Assembly (NCBI RefSeq): GCF_902506605.1
Contig: NZ_LR733979.1
Coordinates: 1,129,024 to 1,193,023, forward strand
Length of the DNA stretch: 64,000 nucleotides
From: Sphingomonas sp. AX6
GTDB lineage: Bacteria > Pseudomonadota > Alphaproteobacteria > Sphingomonadales > Sphingomonadaceae
Direction: 5' to 3'
Below are positions 8,919-20,094 of the stretch, piece by piece (positions within the stretch are counted from its first letter, which is position 1; the number at the start of each line of letters is the position of its first letter). A program made the position numbers and the translations under genes. The notes under the pieces are model-generated. The model was not told the origin of the DNA and did no database searches. It saw nothing but the letters and a program-made list of their open reading frames with translations.

Positions 8919-10555
8919 CACATGCTTGCGTAGAGCGCGACGAGGATACCGACGACGGCGATAGCGGCGGCGTTGAACGACCCGCTGGTGGCATAGCTGA
9001 CGCTGCCGGTGTCGATCCGGTCGCTGCCTGCCGCCCCCGGCTTCCACAGCGAGAACAGGATGGCGAGGCCCAGCGCGATGAAGAACACCCACATCATCCG
9101 GTTGATGAAGGGAATGGCGTTGAGCGCTGCGCTGCCGCCCATGTCGGCGGGGAACCAGAAGATGAAGCTGAACGCGATCGAGGCGATGGCGGCGGCGATC
9201 GCACCGGCTTCGCTTGCGCGCTTCCAGAACAGCCCGAGCAGGAAGATCACGGTGATGCCCGGCGTGATGAACCCTGAGAACTCCTGGATGAACTGGAACG
9301 CCTGGTCGAGGCTGCCGAGCAACGGCCGCGCCGCGAACAACGCCATCACGGTCGCCACTGCGGCGGTGATCCGACCGACCAGCACCAGATGGCGCTCGGT
9401 GGTCATGCGGGTGGCTTCTTCCGCTTCTGTGCCGTGTTCGTCTTCGGCCTTGCTCTCTATGCCCTTGTATTTGGCATAGAGATCAAGCGTGAAGATCGTC
9501 GCGACCGAGTTGATCTTGGATGCGGTCGATGCGACCACCGCCGCCATCAGTGCTGCGAACACCAGCCCGAGCAGGCCGCTCGGCAGATAGCGCATCATTG
9601 TCGGATAGGCTTGATCGGCAGGGTCGAGACTTGGCGCCAGGATCACCGCGGCCAGGCCGGGGACCACCACGACCAGCGGCATCAGCAACTTCAGGAACGC
9701 CGCGAACACGATGCCCTTTTGCGCTTCCTTCAGGTTCTTGGCCGCCAGCGCGCGCTGGATGATATATTGGTTGAACCCCCAATAGCTGAGGTTGGCGATC
9801 CACATGCCCCCGATCAGCACCGCGATACCGGGCAGTTCGTTATAGCCGATGTCGCCGGGCTCCAGGATCATGTTGAACTTTTCGGGCGTCTGGTCGAGCA
9901 GGGTGGTGAACCCCGCCCAGATGCCCTGGCCGCCGCTGACTTCGTTGAGCGTCAGGCCGGAGATGATGAGGCCGCCGGTGACCAGCAACGTGACCTGCAC
10001 GATGTCGGTCATCGCCACCGCCTTCAGCCCGCCATAAAGCTGATAGAGCAAGGCAAAGCCGCCCAGTGCGAACAGCGCAACCATCTGATCGACGCCCGCG
10101 ACCTGATTGACCGCGATCGATCCCAGCCACAGGATCGAAGTCAGGTTTACGAAGATATAAAGCCCTAGCCAGAATACCGCCATGATCGTGCGGATGTTCG
10201 GCCCGTAGCGCTGCTCGAGAAACTGGGGCATCGTGTAGATGCCGTTTTTGAGGAAGATCGGCAGGAAATATTTGCCGACGATCAGCAGCGTGATCGCCGC
10301 CATCCACTCGTACGACGCGATCGCTAGCCCCAGTCGGTATCCCGAGCCCGACATGCCGACGATCTGTTCGGCCGAAATGTTCGCCGCGATCAGCGATGCC
10401 CCAATCGCCCACCAGGGAAGGTTTTTGGACGCGAGGAAATAGTCGGAGGAATCCTTGGCCTTGCCGCCCTTTTCCCGGCTGACATATTGCGCCAAACCGA
10501 AAATGAAGATCGCGTAGATCACGATCACGATGACGTCGATTTGTGCCAGGCCCAT
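8915..10555 (-). CDS. SSS-family sodium/galactose symporter
   Basis: The 546-residue inner-membrane protein has about 14 predicted helices and belongs to the solute:sodium symporter (SLC5) family. The segment SAEQIVGMSGSGYRLGLAIASYEW near residue 60, with the unwound helix 1 before it, closely resembles sodium/galactose transporters of the Vibrio vSGLT type. It would bring galactose released by the GH2 enzyme into the cytoplasm. A GGGGAGAGG ribosome site precedes the ATG. It leads a tightly packed unit with dgoK, dgoA and the GH2 gene, all joined by overlaps or two-base gaps. Galactose as substrate is inferred from family and context. Confidence 0.9.
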   Translation of the reverse strand: MGLAQIDVIVIVIYAIFIFGLAQYVSREKGGKAKDSSDYFLASKNLPWWAIGASLIAANISAEQIVGMSGSGYRLGLAIASYEWMAAITLLIVGKYFLPIFLKNGIYTMPQFLEQRYGPNIRTIMAVFWLGLYIFVNLTSILWLGSIAVNQVAGVDQMVALFALGGFALLYQLYGGLKAVAMTDIVQVTLLVTGGLIISGLTLNEVSGGQGIWAGFTTLLDQTPEKFNMILEPGDIGYNELPGIAVLIGGMWIANLSYWGFNQYIIQRALAAKNLKEAQKGIVFAAFLKLLMPLVVVVPGLAAVILAPSLDPADQAYPTMMRYLPSGLLGLVFAALMAAVVASTASKINSVATIFTLDLYAKYKGIESKAEDEHGTEAEEATRMTTERHLVLVGRITAAVATVMALFAARPLLGSLDQAFQFIQEFSGFITPGITVIFLLGLFWKRASEAGAIAAAIASIAFSFIFWFPADMGGSAALNAIPFINRMMWVFFIALGLAILFSLWKPGAAGSDRIDTGSVSYATSGSFNAAAIAVVGILVALYASMW

Positions 10556-10639
10556 GAACCTCTCCCCTTATGATGGGCGGCTTTTACCCCGTTGGCGGGC
10601 AGTTGCCGATCCTCACGGCATAAAGGCCGTTATTCCTCG

Positions 10640-10690
10640 ATTTATATGATTTATTCGACTTGTCTAGTATTGGACGATATCGAACGCTAA
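10640..10690. promoter_or_regulatory. Divergent control region of symporter operon and GntR regulator
   Basis: The 188 bases between the symporter and regulator starts are non-coding. An AT-rich block holds TATATGATTTATT (10643-10655), which resembles the repeats before the receptor gene. It is followed by GTC-8-GAC half sites (10662-10675). This is the natural place for the regulator to control both directions. The exact operator is not established. Confidence 0.4.
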
Positions 10691-10743
10691 TCAGATCGCG
10701 CGCCACGGAGCGGGCGACAGCGGCAAGGAGCGATCGGAACGGC

Positions 10744-11481
10744 ATGACGGGTGTATCGCGCGACGGATCACGACAGGATATGCCCCAGCTCGGCCGCAAC
10801 CTGACCTATGGGATGCTCGACAGTCTGGGCCGCGCGATCGTCACGGGATCGTACACCGATCGGACGTTTCCGACCGAAGCCGAACTCGCCAAGCAGCACG
10901 GCGTCAGCCGGTCGGTCACGCGGGAAGCAGTGAAAATGCTGACCGCCAAGGGCCTGCTCAGCGCGCGTCCCCGCCAGGGAACGACGATCCAGCCGCCGGG
11001 CTCTTGGAACCTGTTCGACGCGGACGTGCTGCGCTGGCTGCTGGAACGCCAATTCTCGATCGACCTGCTGCGCCATTTCAACGAACTGCGCGTCGCGATC
11101 GAGCCCGAGGCGGCGGCACTTGCCGCGCAGCACGGCGACGATAAAGATTTCGCCTCGATCACCGCCGGATTGGAGCGGATGGTGGTGGCCGAACGCGGCG
11201 AGGACGATCCGCTGGAGGCCGATATCGCGTTTCACGTCGCGATCCTGCGCGCGTCGAAAAACCCGTTCTACACCCAGTTTCGCGACGTGGTGGAAACCGC
11301 GCTTCGCACGTCGATTCGCTTCACCAACCGGATCAAGGGACGCACCGCCAGCGTCGCCGACCATGCCGCGGTGTGCGATGCCATCCTTGCGCGCGATGGC
11401 GACAGTGCCCGCACCGCAATGCGTCACCTGATCGGCGAAGTGCTGCAACTGATCGAAACGGCGGACGAGGCCAAGTCCTGA
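10744..11481 (+). CDS. FadR/GntR-family regulator of the galactose locus
   Basis: The 245-residue protein has an N-terminal winged helix (about 20-85, with FPTEAELAKQHGVSRSVTREAVKML) and a C-terminal all-helical FCD ligand domain (about 110-235) that includes ADIAFHVAILRAS and ADHAAVCDAI metal-site helices. E. coli DgoR is a member of this subfamily and responds to D-galactonate, so a sugar-acid effector is likely. It is divergent to the symporter operon and convergent with the dehydratase. A downstream in-frame ATG at 10780, with AGGAT before it, and a TTG at 10660 are alternative starts. It is probably a repressor relieved by galactonate or its 2-keto-3-deoxy derivative. Confidence 0.87.
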   Translation: MTGVSRDGSRQDMPQLGRNLTYGMLDSLGRAIVTGSYTDRTFPTEAELAKQHGVSRSVTREAVKMLTAKGLLSARPRQGTTIQPPGSWNLFDADVLRWLLERQFSIDLLRHFNELRVAIEPEAAALAAQHGDDKDFASITAGLERMVVAERGEDDPLEADIAFHVAILRASKNPFYTQFRDVVETALRTSIRFTNRIKGRTASVADHAAVCDAILARDGDSARTAMRHLIGEVLQLIETADEAKS

Positions 11482-11505
11482 ACCGTCAGAGGGCCAACAT
11501 CCTGG

Positions 11506-13311
11506 TCAATGACTGTCGCGGGGAAGGCCACGGGTCTGGGCGATCCGCTGATATTTCACCGCGCTTTCGATCACCGCACCATCGTCGAACTGGCCGACCA
11601 GATCGCGGTGGATTTCCTGCCACGGGGTTTGGGCTTCCGGCGCGACACCGCCCGGCGATGCCGCTTCTCGCCGCTGCGCCAGTTCTTCGTCCGACAGCAT
11701 CGCATCGACGCGTCGCTTGCGCAGGTCGATGCGGATGCGGTCGCCGCTTCGCAGCAACGCCAGCCCGCCGCCGACCGCCGCCTCGGGCGACGCGTTCAGA
11801 ATTGATGGGCTGCCGCTGGTCCCCGATTGCCGCCCGTCGCCGAGACAGGGCAGCGCATGGACCCCGGCCTGGATCAGTGCGACCGGCGGGCGCATGTTGA
11901 CGACCTCCGCACCGCCCGGATAGCCGACCGGCCCCGCGCCGCGCATCACCAGCACGGTGCGGTCGTCGATTCCGAGCGACGGATCGTCGATCCGCGCATG
12001 ATAATCCTCCGGCCCGTCGAACACGACGACCTTGGCCTCGAACGCTTCCGGGTCTTCCGGATCGCTCAAATAGCGGGCACGGAACGCGTCCGAAATCACG
12101 CTCAATTTCATCACCGCGCTGTCGAACAGATTGCCCGACAGCACCGTCAATCCTGCCGCCGATTTGAGCGGGGTGGAAAGCGGTCGGATCACGTCGGCAT
12201 CGGCGATTTCCGCCGCGCCGATATTGTCGGCGGCGCTTCGGCCATTGGCGGTCAACGCATCGCCGTCGATCATCCCGGCACGGAACAGTTCGCCCATCAC
12301 CGCAGGCACGCCGCCCGCGCGGTAGAAATCCTCGCCCAGATACTCGCCCGCGGGTTGCAGATTGACCAGCAACGGCACGTCGGCCCCATGGCGTTCCCAA
12401 TCGTCCAGCGTCAGCTCCACCCCGATATGCCGCGCGATCGCGTTCAGGTGGATGGGGGCATTGGTCGATCCGCCCAGCGCCGAATTGACGCGGATCGCGT
12501 TGAGGAAGGCGGGGCGGGTGAGGATGTCCGATGGCTTGCGGTCGGCGCGCACCATCTCGACGATCTGCCGCCCCGTCTCCCAGGCGCATTGCTGGCGATC
12601 GCGATGCGGCGCGGGGATCGCCGCCGATCTGGGCAGCGACATGCCCAACGCCTCGGTCAGCGAGTTCATCGTCGTCGCGGTGCCCATCGTGTTGCAAAAG
12701 CCGGTCGAGGGCGCGGACGACGCGACCAGTTCGATGAAGCCCTTATAGTCGATTTCGCCCGCCGCGAGCATTTCGCGCGCGCGCCATACGATCGTGCCCG
12801 ATCCCGTTCGCTTGCCCCGGTGCCAGCCGTTCATCATTGGCCCGACCGACAGCGCGATCGCCGGAATATTCACCGTTGCCGCCGCCATCAGGCAGGCCGG
12901 CGTGGTCTTGTCGCAGCCGATCGTCAGCACCACCCCGTCGAGCGGATAGCCGTAGAGGATCTCGACCAGCGACAGATACGCCAGATTACGATCGAGTCCG
13001 GCGGTCGGGCGTTTGCCGGTTTCCTGGATCGGATGGGTGGGAAATTCGATGGGAATTCCGCCCGCTTCGCGGATTCCGTCCTTTACCCGTTGGGCAAGCA
13101 CCAAATGATGGCGGTTGCACGGCACCAGGTCGCTTCCGGTCTGAGCAATGCCGATGATCGGGCGGTTCGACTGGAGTTCTTCCAGGCTAAGCCCGTAATT
13201 CAGATAGCGCTCGATATAGAGTGCGGTCATGTCCGGGTTTTCCGGCGCGTCGAACCATGCGCGCGATCGCAGGCGCACCCCTTCACGCTGATCAGCCATC
13301 TCGTCCATCAT
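11506..13311 (-). CDS. IlvD/Edd-family sugar-acid dehydratase, likely galactonate dehydratase here
   Basis: This 601-residue enzyme belongs to the iron-sulfur IlvD/Edd dehydratases. The opening, with [17 protein letters not shown] and then [17 protein letters not shown], matches the pentonate branch (L-arabinonate, D-xylonate, D-fuconate dehydratases). Putative cluster cysteines are C65, C133 and C206 (GFCNTMGTA). No other galactonate dehydratase is visible, and rhizobial L-arabinonate dehydratases of this branch are known to accept D-galactonate. It therefore probably converts galactonate to 2-keto-3-deoxygalactonate. GGGGAGG directly abuts the first ATG, so ATG 13308 or 13299 may be the true start. 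The gene is convergent with the GntR gene, only 24 bases apart. Confidence 0.88.
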   Translation of the reverse strand: MMDEMADQREGVRLRSRAWFDAPENPDMTALYIERYLNYGLSLEELQSNRPIIGIAQTGSDLVPCNRHHLVLAQRVKDGIREAGGIPIEFPTHPIQETGKRPTAGLDRNLAYLSLVEILYGYPLDGVVLTIGCDKTTPACLMAAATVNIPAIALSVGPMMNGWHRGKRTGSGTIVWRAREMLAAGEIDYKGFIELVASSAPSTGFCNTMGTATTMNSLTEALGMSLPRSAAIPAPHRDRQQCAWETGRQIVEMVRADRKPSDILTRPAFLNAIRVNSALGGSTNAPIHLNAIARHIGVELTLDDWERHGADVPLLVNLQPAGEYLGEDFYRAGGVPAVMGELFRAGMIDGDALTANGRSAADNIGAAEIADADVIRPLSTPLKSAAGLTVLSGNLFDSAVMKLSVISDAFRARYLSDPEDPEAFEAKVVVFDGPEDYHARIDDPSLGIDDRTVLVMRGAGPVGYPGGAEVVNMRPPVALIQAGVHALPCLGDGRQSGTSGSPSILNASPEAAVGGGLALLRSGDRIRIDLRKRRVDAMLSDEELAQRREAASPGGVAPEAQTPWQEIHRDLVGQFDDGAVIESAVKYQRIAQTRGLPRDSH

Positions 13312-13398
13312 CCTCCCCGCGCCCCATGTTCGGATCGTGCCAAGCCGCTAGGCCTGCGTAGGGCGATGAATAACCAAGCGCCGCGTCATTAGAAAGCA

Positions 13399-13413
13399 TA
13401 TATATCATATATA
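13399..13413 (-). promoter_or_regulatory. Candidate operator or -10 region upstream of the dehydratase
   Basis: An isolated 15-base AT block in the 245-base gap before the dehydratase contains an odd palindrome, ATATgATAT on the dehydratase strand. It resembles the TATGAT motifs before the receptor and symporter genes. It may be an operator of the same regulator or only a -10 element. The rest of this gap shows nothing else I can name. Confidence 0.3.
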
Positions 13414-13556
13414 AGAGCGATTATCGGTGAATGGCGGGTTCGCGGCGCCGACCGCCATGCCCGGCGGTTGTTCCACTGCCACCGCAACGGGGGTTTCATC
13501 GCCATCGCCAATTCCGCTAGCGTAGCGGCACAGCGAATAGAGGGGCGCGTTTCGAT

Positions 13557-15308
13557 ATGATCCATTTGCCAGCGGCTGCGCTACGGGTGCGCGGTACGAT
13601 CGCGCTGACTCTCGTGGCGCTCGGCGTGTCCGCATGTGCGCCCGCTGTCGCGCCCCAAGCGGCCGGTCCCGCCACTTCAGCTGCTGGGCCGGTAGATGGC
13701 CAAGCGTTCGTCGCCGCGGCGCATCCGCTGGCGGTCGAGGCGGGGTTGAACGTGCTGCGCGCCGGCGGCAGCGCGGTCGATGCGGCGGTCGCGATCCAGG
13801 CGATGTTGAGCCTGGTCGAGCCGCAAAGTTCGGGGCTGGGCGGCGGCGCGTTCATGGTCCGCTACGACGCGAAGACGCGTGCCGTAACCGTTTACGATGG
13901 CCGCGAAACCGCGCCTGCGGGTGTACGGCCCGACGTCTTCATTGGGGCCGACGGCAAGCCGATCGGGTTTCGCACCGCGGTGCTCTCGGGCAGCGCGACC
14001 GGCGTGCCGGGGGTCGTGCGGATGCTGGGCCTTGCCCATCAACGCCACGGAAAGCTGGCGTGGCGCAATCTGTTCGGCGATGCAGCGCAAACCGCGGATC
14101 GGGGTTTCGTCGTGACCGCACGGCTCGAGCGGTTCGTCCATGGCAGCGCGCCCCAGGCTAGCGCACCCGATGTCGTCGCTTATTTTCGCAACGAGGCGGG
14201 CGAAAAGATTCGCGCGGGCGATCGTCTGCGCAACCCGGCTTATGCCGCCTTCGTCCGCCGGCTTGCCGCAGGTGGGCCTGAGGTGATGTATGGCGGCGAG
14301 ACCGCGAAAAGGATCGTCGCGCGCGTGCGCCAGGGCGATCTGGCGTCGACCATGACGGAGCGTGATCTCGCGGCCTATCGCCCCGTCGTGCGTGAGGGGC
14401 TCTGCAATCCGTACCGCGTTTATATCCTGTGCGCGCCGCCGCCGCCGTCGAGCGGGGTGGGGTTGCTCCAGTTGATGGCGATGGTCGAGCGCACCGATAT
14501 CGGCACGCGTGGGCCGAGCGATCCGCTTGCCTGGGTCAAATATGCCGAGGCGAGCCGGTTGATGTACGCCGATCGCGACGCCTATGTCGGCGACACCCCC
14601 GATGTTCCGGTCAAAGGGATGCTCGATCCGGCCTATGTCGCATCGCGCGCCACCCTGATCGGCGAACGCGCCGGGCCTGCGCCCAAGCCGGGGACGCCAC
14701 CCGGCGCGCGCACCGCGTCGATCGACGCCACCAACGAGGTCGCCGGAACCTCGCATTTCGTGGTCGTCGATGGCGAGGGCAATGCGGTGTCGATGACGAC
14801 GACGGTCGAAAGCCTGTTCGGATCGGGTCGCATGGTCGATGGGTTCTTCCTGAACAACCAGATGACGGACTTTTCGTTCGTGCCAAGCGGCCCCAATGCT
14901 ATCGCACCCGGCAAGCGCCCGCGCTCGTCTATGGTGCCGACGGTCATTCTGGACCGCGACCGCCATCTGGTCGGTGCGATCGGATCGCCGGGCGGGAACG
15001 CGATCCTGGGCTATGTGTCGAAGGCGCTGATCGGCGCACTCGAATGGAATCTGCCGATGGCCGAGGCGATCGCGCTGCCCAACCTGATCGCGCGCGGCGA
15101 CAGCATCAATGGCGAGACGCGTCGTTTCACGCCCAAGCTTCTGTCGGCGATGGCCGCACGCGGCGTGACCGTCCGACCGGGGGCAGGGGAGGATTCGGGG
15201 CTGCACGGCGTCCTCATCCGCAACGGGCGGTTCGACGGGGCCGCCGATCCCCGCCGCGACGGCGTGGCACGGACGATCACGCTGGCCCCGCCGCGGACCC
15301 GGCAATGA
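13557..15308 (+). CDS. ggt: Gamma-glutamyltransferase, putative lipoprotein
   Basis: The 583-residue Ntn-hydrolase precursor cleaves or transfers gamma-glutamyl groups of glutathione in the periplasm. An N-terminal hydrophobic segment ends in a lipobox-like VSAC with C27, so membrane anchoring is likely. [26 protein letters not shown] is the family signature and R116 in DGRETAP is the expected substrate arginine. Autocatalytic cleavage should occur before T398 (AGTSHF), leaving a small subunit of about 186 residues. That subunit carries the SSMVP and GSPGG motifs. The stop overlaps the next gene (ATGA), so both are co-translated. Confidence 0.92.
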   Translation: MIHLPAAALRVRGTIALTLVALGVSACAPAVAPQAAGPATSAAGPVDGQAFVAAAHPLAVEAGLNVLRAGGSAVDAAVAIQAMLSLVEPQSSGLGGGAFMVRYDAKTRAVTVYDGRETAPAGVRPDVFIGADGKPIGFRTAVLSGSATGVPGVVRMLGLAHQRHGKLAWRNLFGDAAQTADRGFVVTARLERFVHGSAPQASAPDVVAYFRNEAGEKIRAGDRLRNPAYAAFVRRLAAGGPEVMYGGETAKRIVARVRQGDLASTMTERDLAAYRPVVREGLCNPYRVYILCAPPPPSSGVGLLQLMAMVERTDIGTRGPSDPLAWVKYAEASRLMYADRDAYVGDTPDVPVKGMLDPAYVASRATLIGERAGPAPKPGTPPGARTASIDATNEVAGTSHFVVVDGEGNAVSMTTTVESLFGSGRMVDGFFLNNQMTDFSFVPSGPNAIAPGKRPRSSMVPTVILDRDRHLVGAIGSPGGNAILGYVSKALIGALEWNLPMAEAIALPNLIARGDSINGETRRFTPKLLSAMAARGVTVRPGAGEDSGLHGVLIRNGRFDGAADPRRDGVARTITLAPPRTRQ

Positions 15309-15727
15309 GCGCGCTGACGCCCTTTCACATCGCCTTCCCGGTCGATGATCTCGATGCCGCGCGACGGTTCTACGGCGAGGTGATGGGCTGTCCGGAGGGG
15401 CGCAGTTCGACGGACTGGATCGATTTCGATCTGTACGGGCATCAGATCGTGGCGCACCGGGTCTACGGTCATCCGCGCCCGGCGGCGCATAATCCTGTCG
15501 ATGGCCATGCCGTCCCGGTGCCGCATTTCGGCGTCGTCTTGACGCCCGAACAATGGCAGGCGCTGGCCGATCGGTTGATCGCGCACGCCGTCGCCTTCGT
15601 GATCGAGCCGCACACCCGCTTTGCAGGCCAGCCGGGCGAGCAATCGACGATGTTCTTCCTCGATCCCGCAGGCAACGCGCTGGAGTTCAAGGCGTTTGCC
15701 GATATGGGCAATCTGTTCGCCAAATAG
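15305..15727 (+). CDS. VOC-superfamily (glyoxalase-like) protein
   Basis: The 140-residue protein has the paired beta-alpha-beta-beta-beta modules of the vicinal oxygen chelate fold. It starts [24 protein letters not shown] and ends with the metal-site segment [16 protein letters not shown]. Possible metal ligands are the His near residue 8, a central His in VPHFGVVL and the Glu in ALEFKA. The start overlaps the stop of ggt by four bases. Glutathione-linked lyases occur in this superfamily, and the partner gene acts on glutathione, but the substrate cannot be read from sequence. Confidence 0.82.
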   Translation: MSALTPFHIAFPVDDLDAARRFYGEVMGCPEGRSSTDWIDFDLYGHQIVAHRVYGHPRPAAHNPVDGHAVPVPHFGVVLTPEQWQALADRLIAHAVAFVIEPHTRFAGQPGEQSTMFFLDPAGNALEFKAFADMGNLFAK

Positions 15728-15889
15728 GCGGGGCAGGGAGGTCCAAAGTCGGCGGCTCACCCCTTCCCCGAACCCGACACGCTTGCTATGGCCCCCGCAA
15801 ACCAACGCATTCGCGTCTTTGGCGTGCTCGCGCGGCTCCCCGCCGCCTCCCCGTGAGCGCCACGACGAAACAGGGAAGGACTGATTCCA

Positions 15890-18562
<2,673 letters not shown>

Positions 18563-18584
18563 GGGACTGGTAACGCCGGAAAAT

Positions 18585-18620
18585 AAAAAGGGCGGCTCCC
18601 ACAACGGGGCCGCCCTTTTC
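18585..18620 (+). terminator. Rho-independent terminator of acnA
   Basis: AAAGGGCGGC and GCCGCCCTTTT form a near-perfect stem around a loop of about ten bases, ending in a T tract, 23 bases after the acnA stop. Confidence 0.9.
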
Positions 18621-18662
18621 GTTGTCGCTCTTATCCTAAACACATCTCACCACGCACCTCTA

Positions 18663-18811
18663 CCCGTTTGTCCTGAGTAGCGATCGAGTAGCTCCGAAGG
18701 GGCGTATCGAGAGCGCATATCGAAGGATGTGGGACGCGTGACCGTGCTTCGATACGAGCCCTCGATACGCTCGGTGACCCGAGCTACTCGGTCTCTACTC
18801 AGCACAAACGG
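18663..18811. repeat. Long intergenic palindrome, family B (copy 1)
   Basis: The outer arms are CCGTTTGTCCTGAGTAG and CTACTCAGCACAAACGG. Inner arms contain CGATACG/CGTATCG and TCGAAG-type pairs, giving a long cruciform. It shares its outer arms with the copy at 51007 and, more distantly, 53367. Together with the family A copy at 18999 it fills most of the 578-base gap 18563-19140, which holds no gene. Confidence 0.85.
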
Positions 18812-18998
18812 AGTGGAGGGAGTAGCGCGACGCCGGCCGGTGGAGCCCGGAAAAAGTCCGGGGGTGACGGGGTGGGTGGGGCAGGCGCTCCGGCGCGGGC
18901 GATGACGGCATTGTTCCCGGATAGCCCCAAGGCGCGTGCGATTGAGGGATTAGCTTAGCGCGAGCCGCCCTTTTCCTGAGTTGCACTCCCCCAAAATG

Positions 18999-19076
18999 CC
19001 GTTCGTTTCGAGCGAAGTCGAGAAACGTGTCACAAGCGTTCAGCCCACGTTTCTCGACTTCGCTCGAAACGAACGG
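18999..19076. repeat. Intergenic palindrome, family A (copy 1)
   Basis: Two 29-30-base arms beginning CCGTTCGTTTCGAGCG are inverted around about 18 bases. The arms are nearly identical to the copies at 22227, 25788, 27601 and 60634, while the loop differs. Confidence 0.92.
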
Positions 19077-19140
19077 GAGGTGGGAGGGCGCAGTCGAGCG
19101 AATTTGCCGAATCTTCACGGGTTGGCGCTAACCGGGCACC

Positions 19141-20094
19141 ATGTCGACGCCCGTATTCATCACCATCGACACCGAACTGATGTGGCGACACCACGCCGCC
19201 GGGCTGCCCGTCACGGAGATCGCTGCACGTTCGCTGGAGCCCGCAGGCGTCGGCATCGGCTGGCAATTGGCGGAACTCGATCGCCATAAACTGAAAGCGA
19301 CCTTCTTCGTCGATCCAATGCCCGCGATGGTGTTTGGTCCCGACGTAATCGCGCGCGTCGTCGAAGCGATCCTTGCGGCGGGGCAGGAGGTCCAGCTCCA
19401 CCTCCACCCCAATTGGGCAGGCGCAAGTGCGAACGACCGGGCGAAACACGGCAGTTTTGAGCTGATCGACCTGCCCCCCACAGCGCAACGCGACCTGATC
19501 GCCCGCGCACGCGATCTGCTGACGGCATGCGGTGCACCCGAACCGGTCGCGTTTCGCAGCGGCAGCTATTCGGCGAACGATGCGACGATCGACGCGCTGG
19601 CCGAACTCGGCTTCGCCTATGACAGCAGTCACAACGGCTCCGAACATCCCTGGCCCAGCGCGATTGCGCTGCCCGTCCGCCAGATCGCGCCCACGCTGCA
19701 TCGCGGGCTGATCGAGGTGCCGGTGACGCTGATCGAGGACACCCCCGGCCACTTACGCCATTTCCAGATATGCGCGCTGTCGGCAGGCGAGATGCGCGCC
19801 GCGCTCGACCATGCCGCAGCCAAAGCCCATGCCGCCGTCACCATCGTCGGCCACGGCTTCGAACTCGCCAACCGTGCGGGGACACGCGCCAACCGCCTCC
19901 ACCGCTCGCGATTCGAGCGGCTGTGCGCGATGCTCGCCGAACGCCGCGACACGATGCCCACCACGCATTTCGCCGAGCGTCCCGCGTTGCGGCTCGATCA
20001 GAACGACCAGCCGCTCAGCCCCAGCCAGATGCGGACGCGCTGGCGGCAGGCCGAACAGCTTTGGTCCAATTGGGTCGAGGAGCGCGCGGCATGA
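19141..20094 (+). CDS. Polysaccharide deacetylase family protein (NodB-like)
   Basis: The 317-residue protein has the carbohydrate esterase 4 pattern: ITIDTE near residue 7 supplies the catalytic and metal aspartates, VQLHLHPNW the two metal histidines, and FRSGSYSAN the substrate arginine. The C-terminal VGHGFEL gives another His. No signal peptide is apparent, so it may act on cytoplasmic or lipid-linked glycans. Its stop overlaps the next acyltransferase gene (ATGA), which points to a joint role in modifying a surface polysaccharide. No clear Shine-Dalgarno is seen before the ATG at 19141. Confidence 0.83.
   Translation: MSTPVFITIDTELMWRHHAAGLPVTEIAARSLEPAGVGIGWQLAELDRHKLKATFFVDPMPAMVFGPDVIARVVEAILAAGQEVQLHLHPNWAGASANDRAKHGSFELIDLPPTAQRDLIARARDLLTACGAPEPVAFRSGSYSANDATIDALAELGFAYDSSHNGSEHPWPSAIALPVRQIAPTLHRGLIEVPVTLIEDTPGHLRHFQICALSAGEMRAALDHAAAKAHAAVTIVGHGFELANRAGTRANRLHRSRFERLCAMLAERRDTMPTTHFAERPALRLDQNDQPLSPSQMRTRWRQAEQLWSNWVEERAA

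Noticed and set aside
10556..13311. GntR gene and dehydratase as one operon
   Set aside because: They are convergent, on opposite strands, with 24 bases between their stops.
13677..15305. A 542-residue open frame antisense to ggt
   Set aside because: Same reasoning: the plus strand carries every GGT motif, and the antisense product has no recognisable fold.
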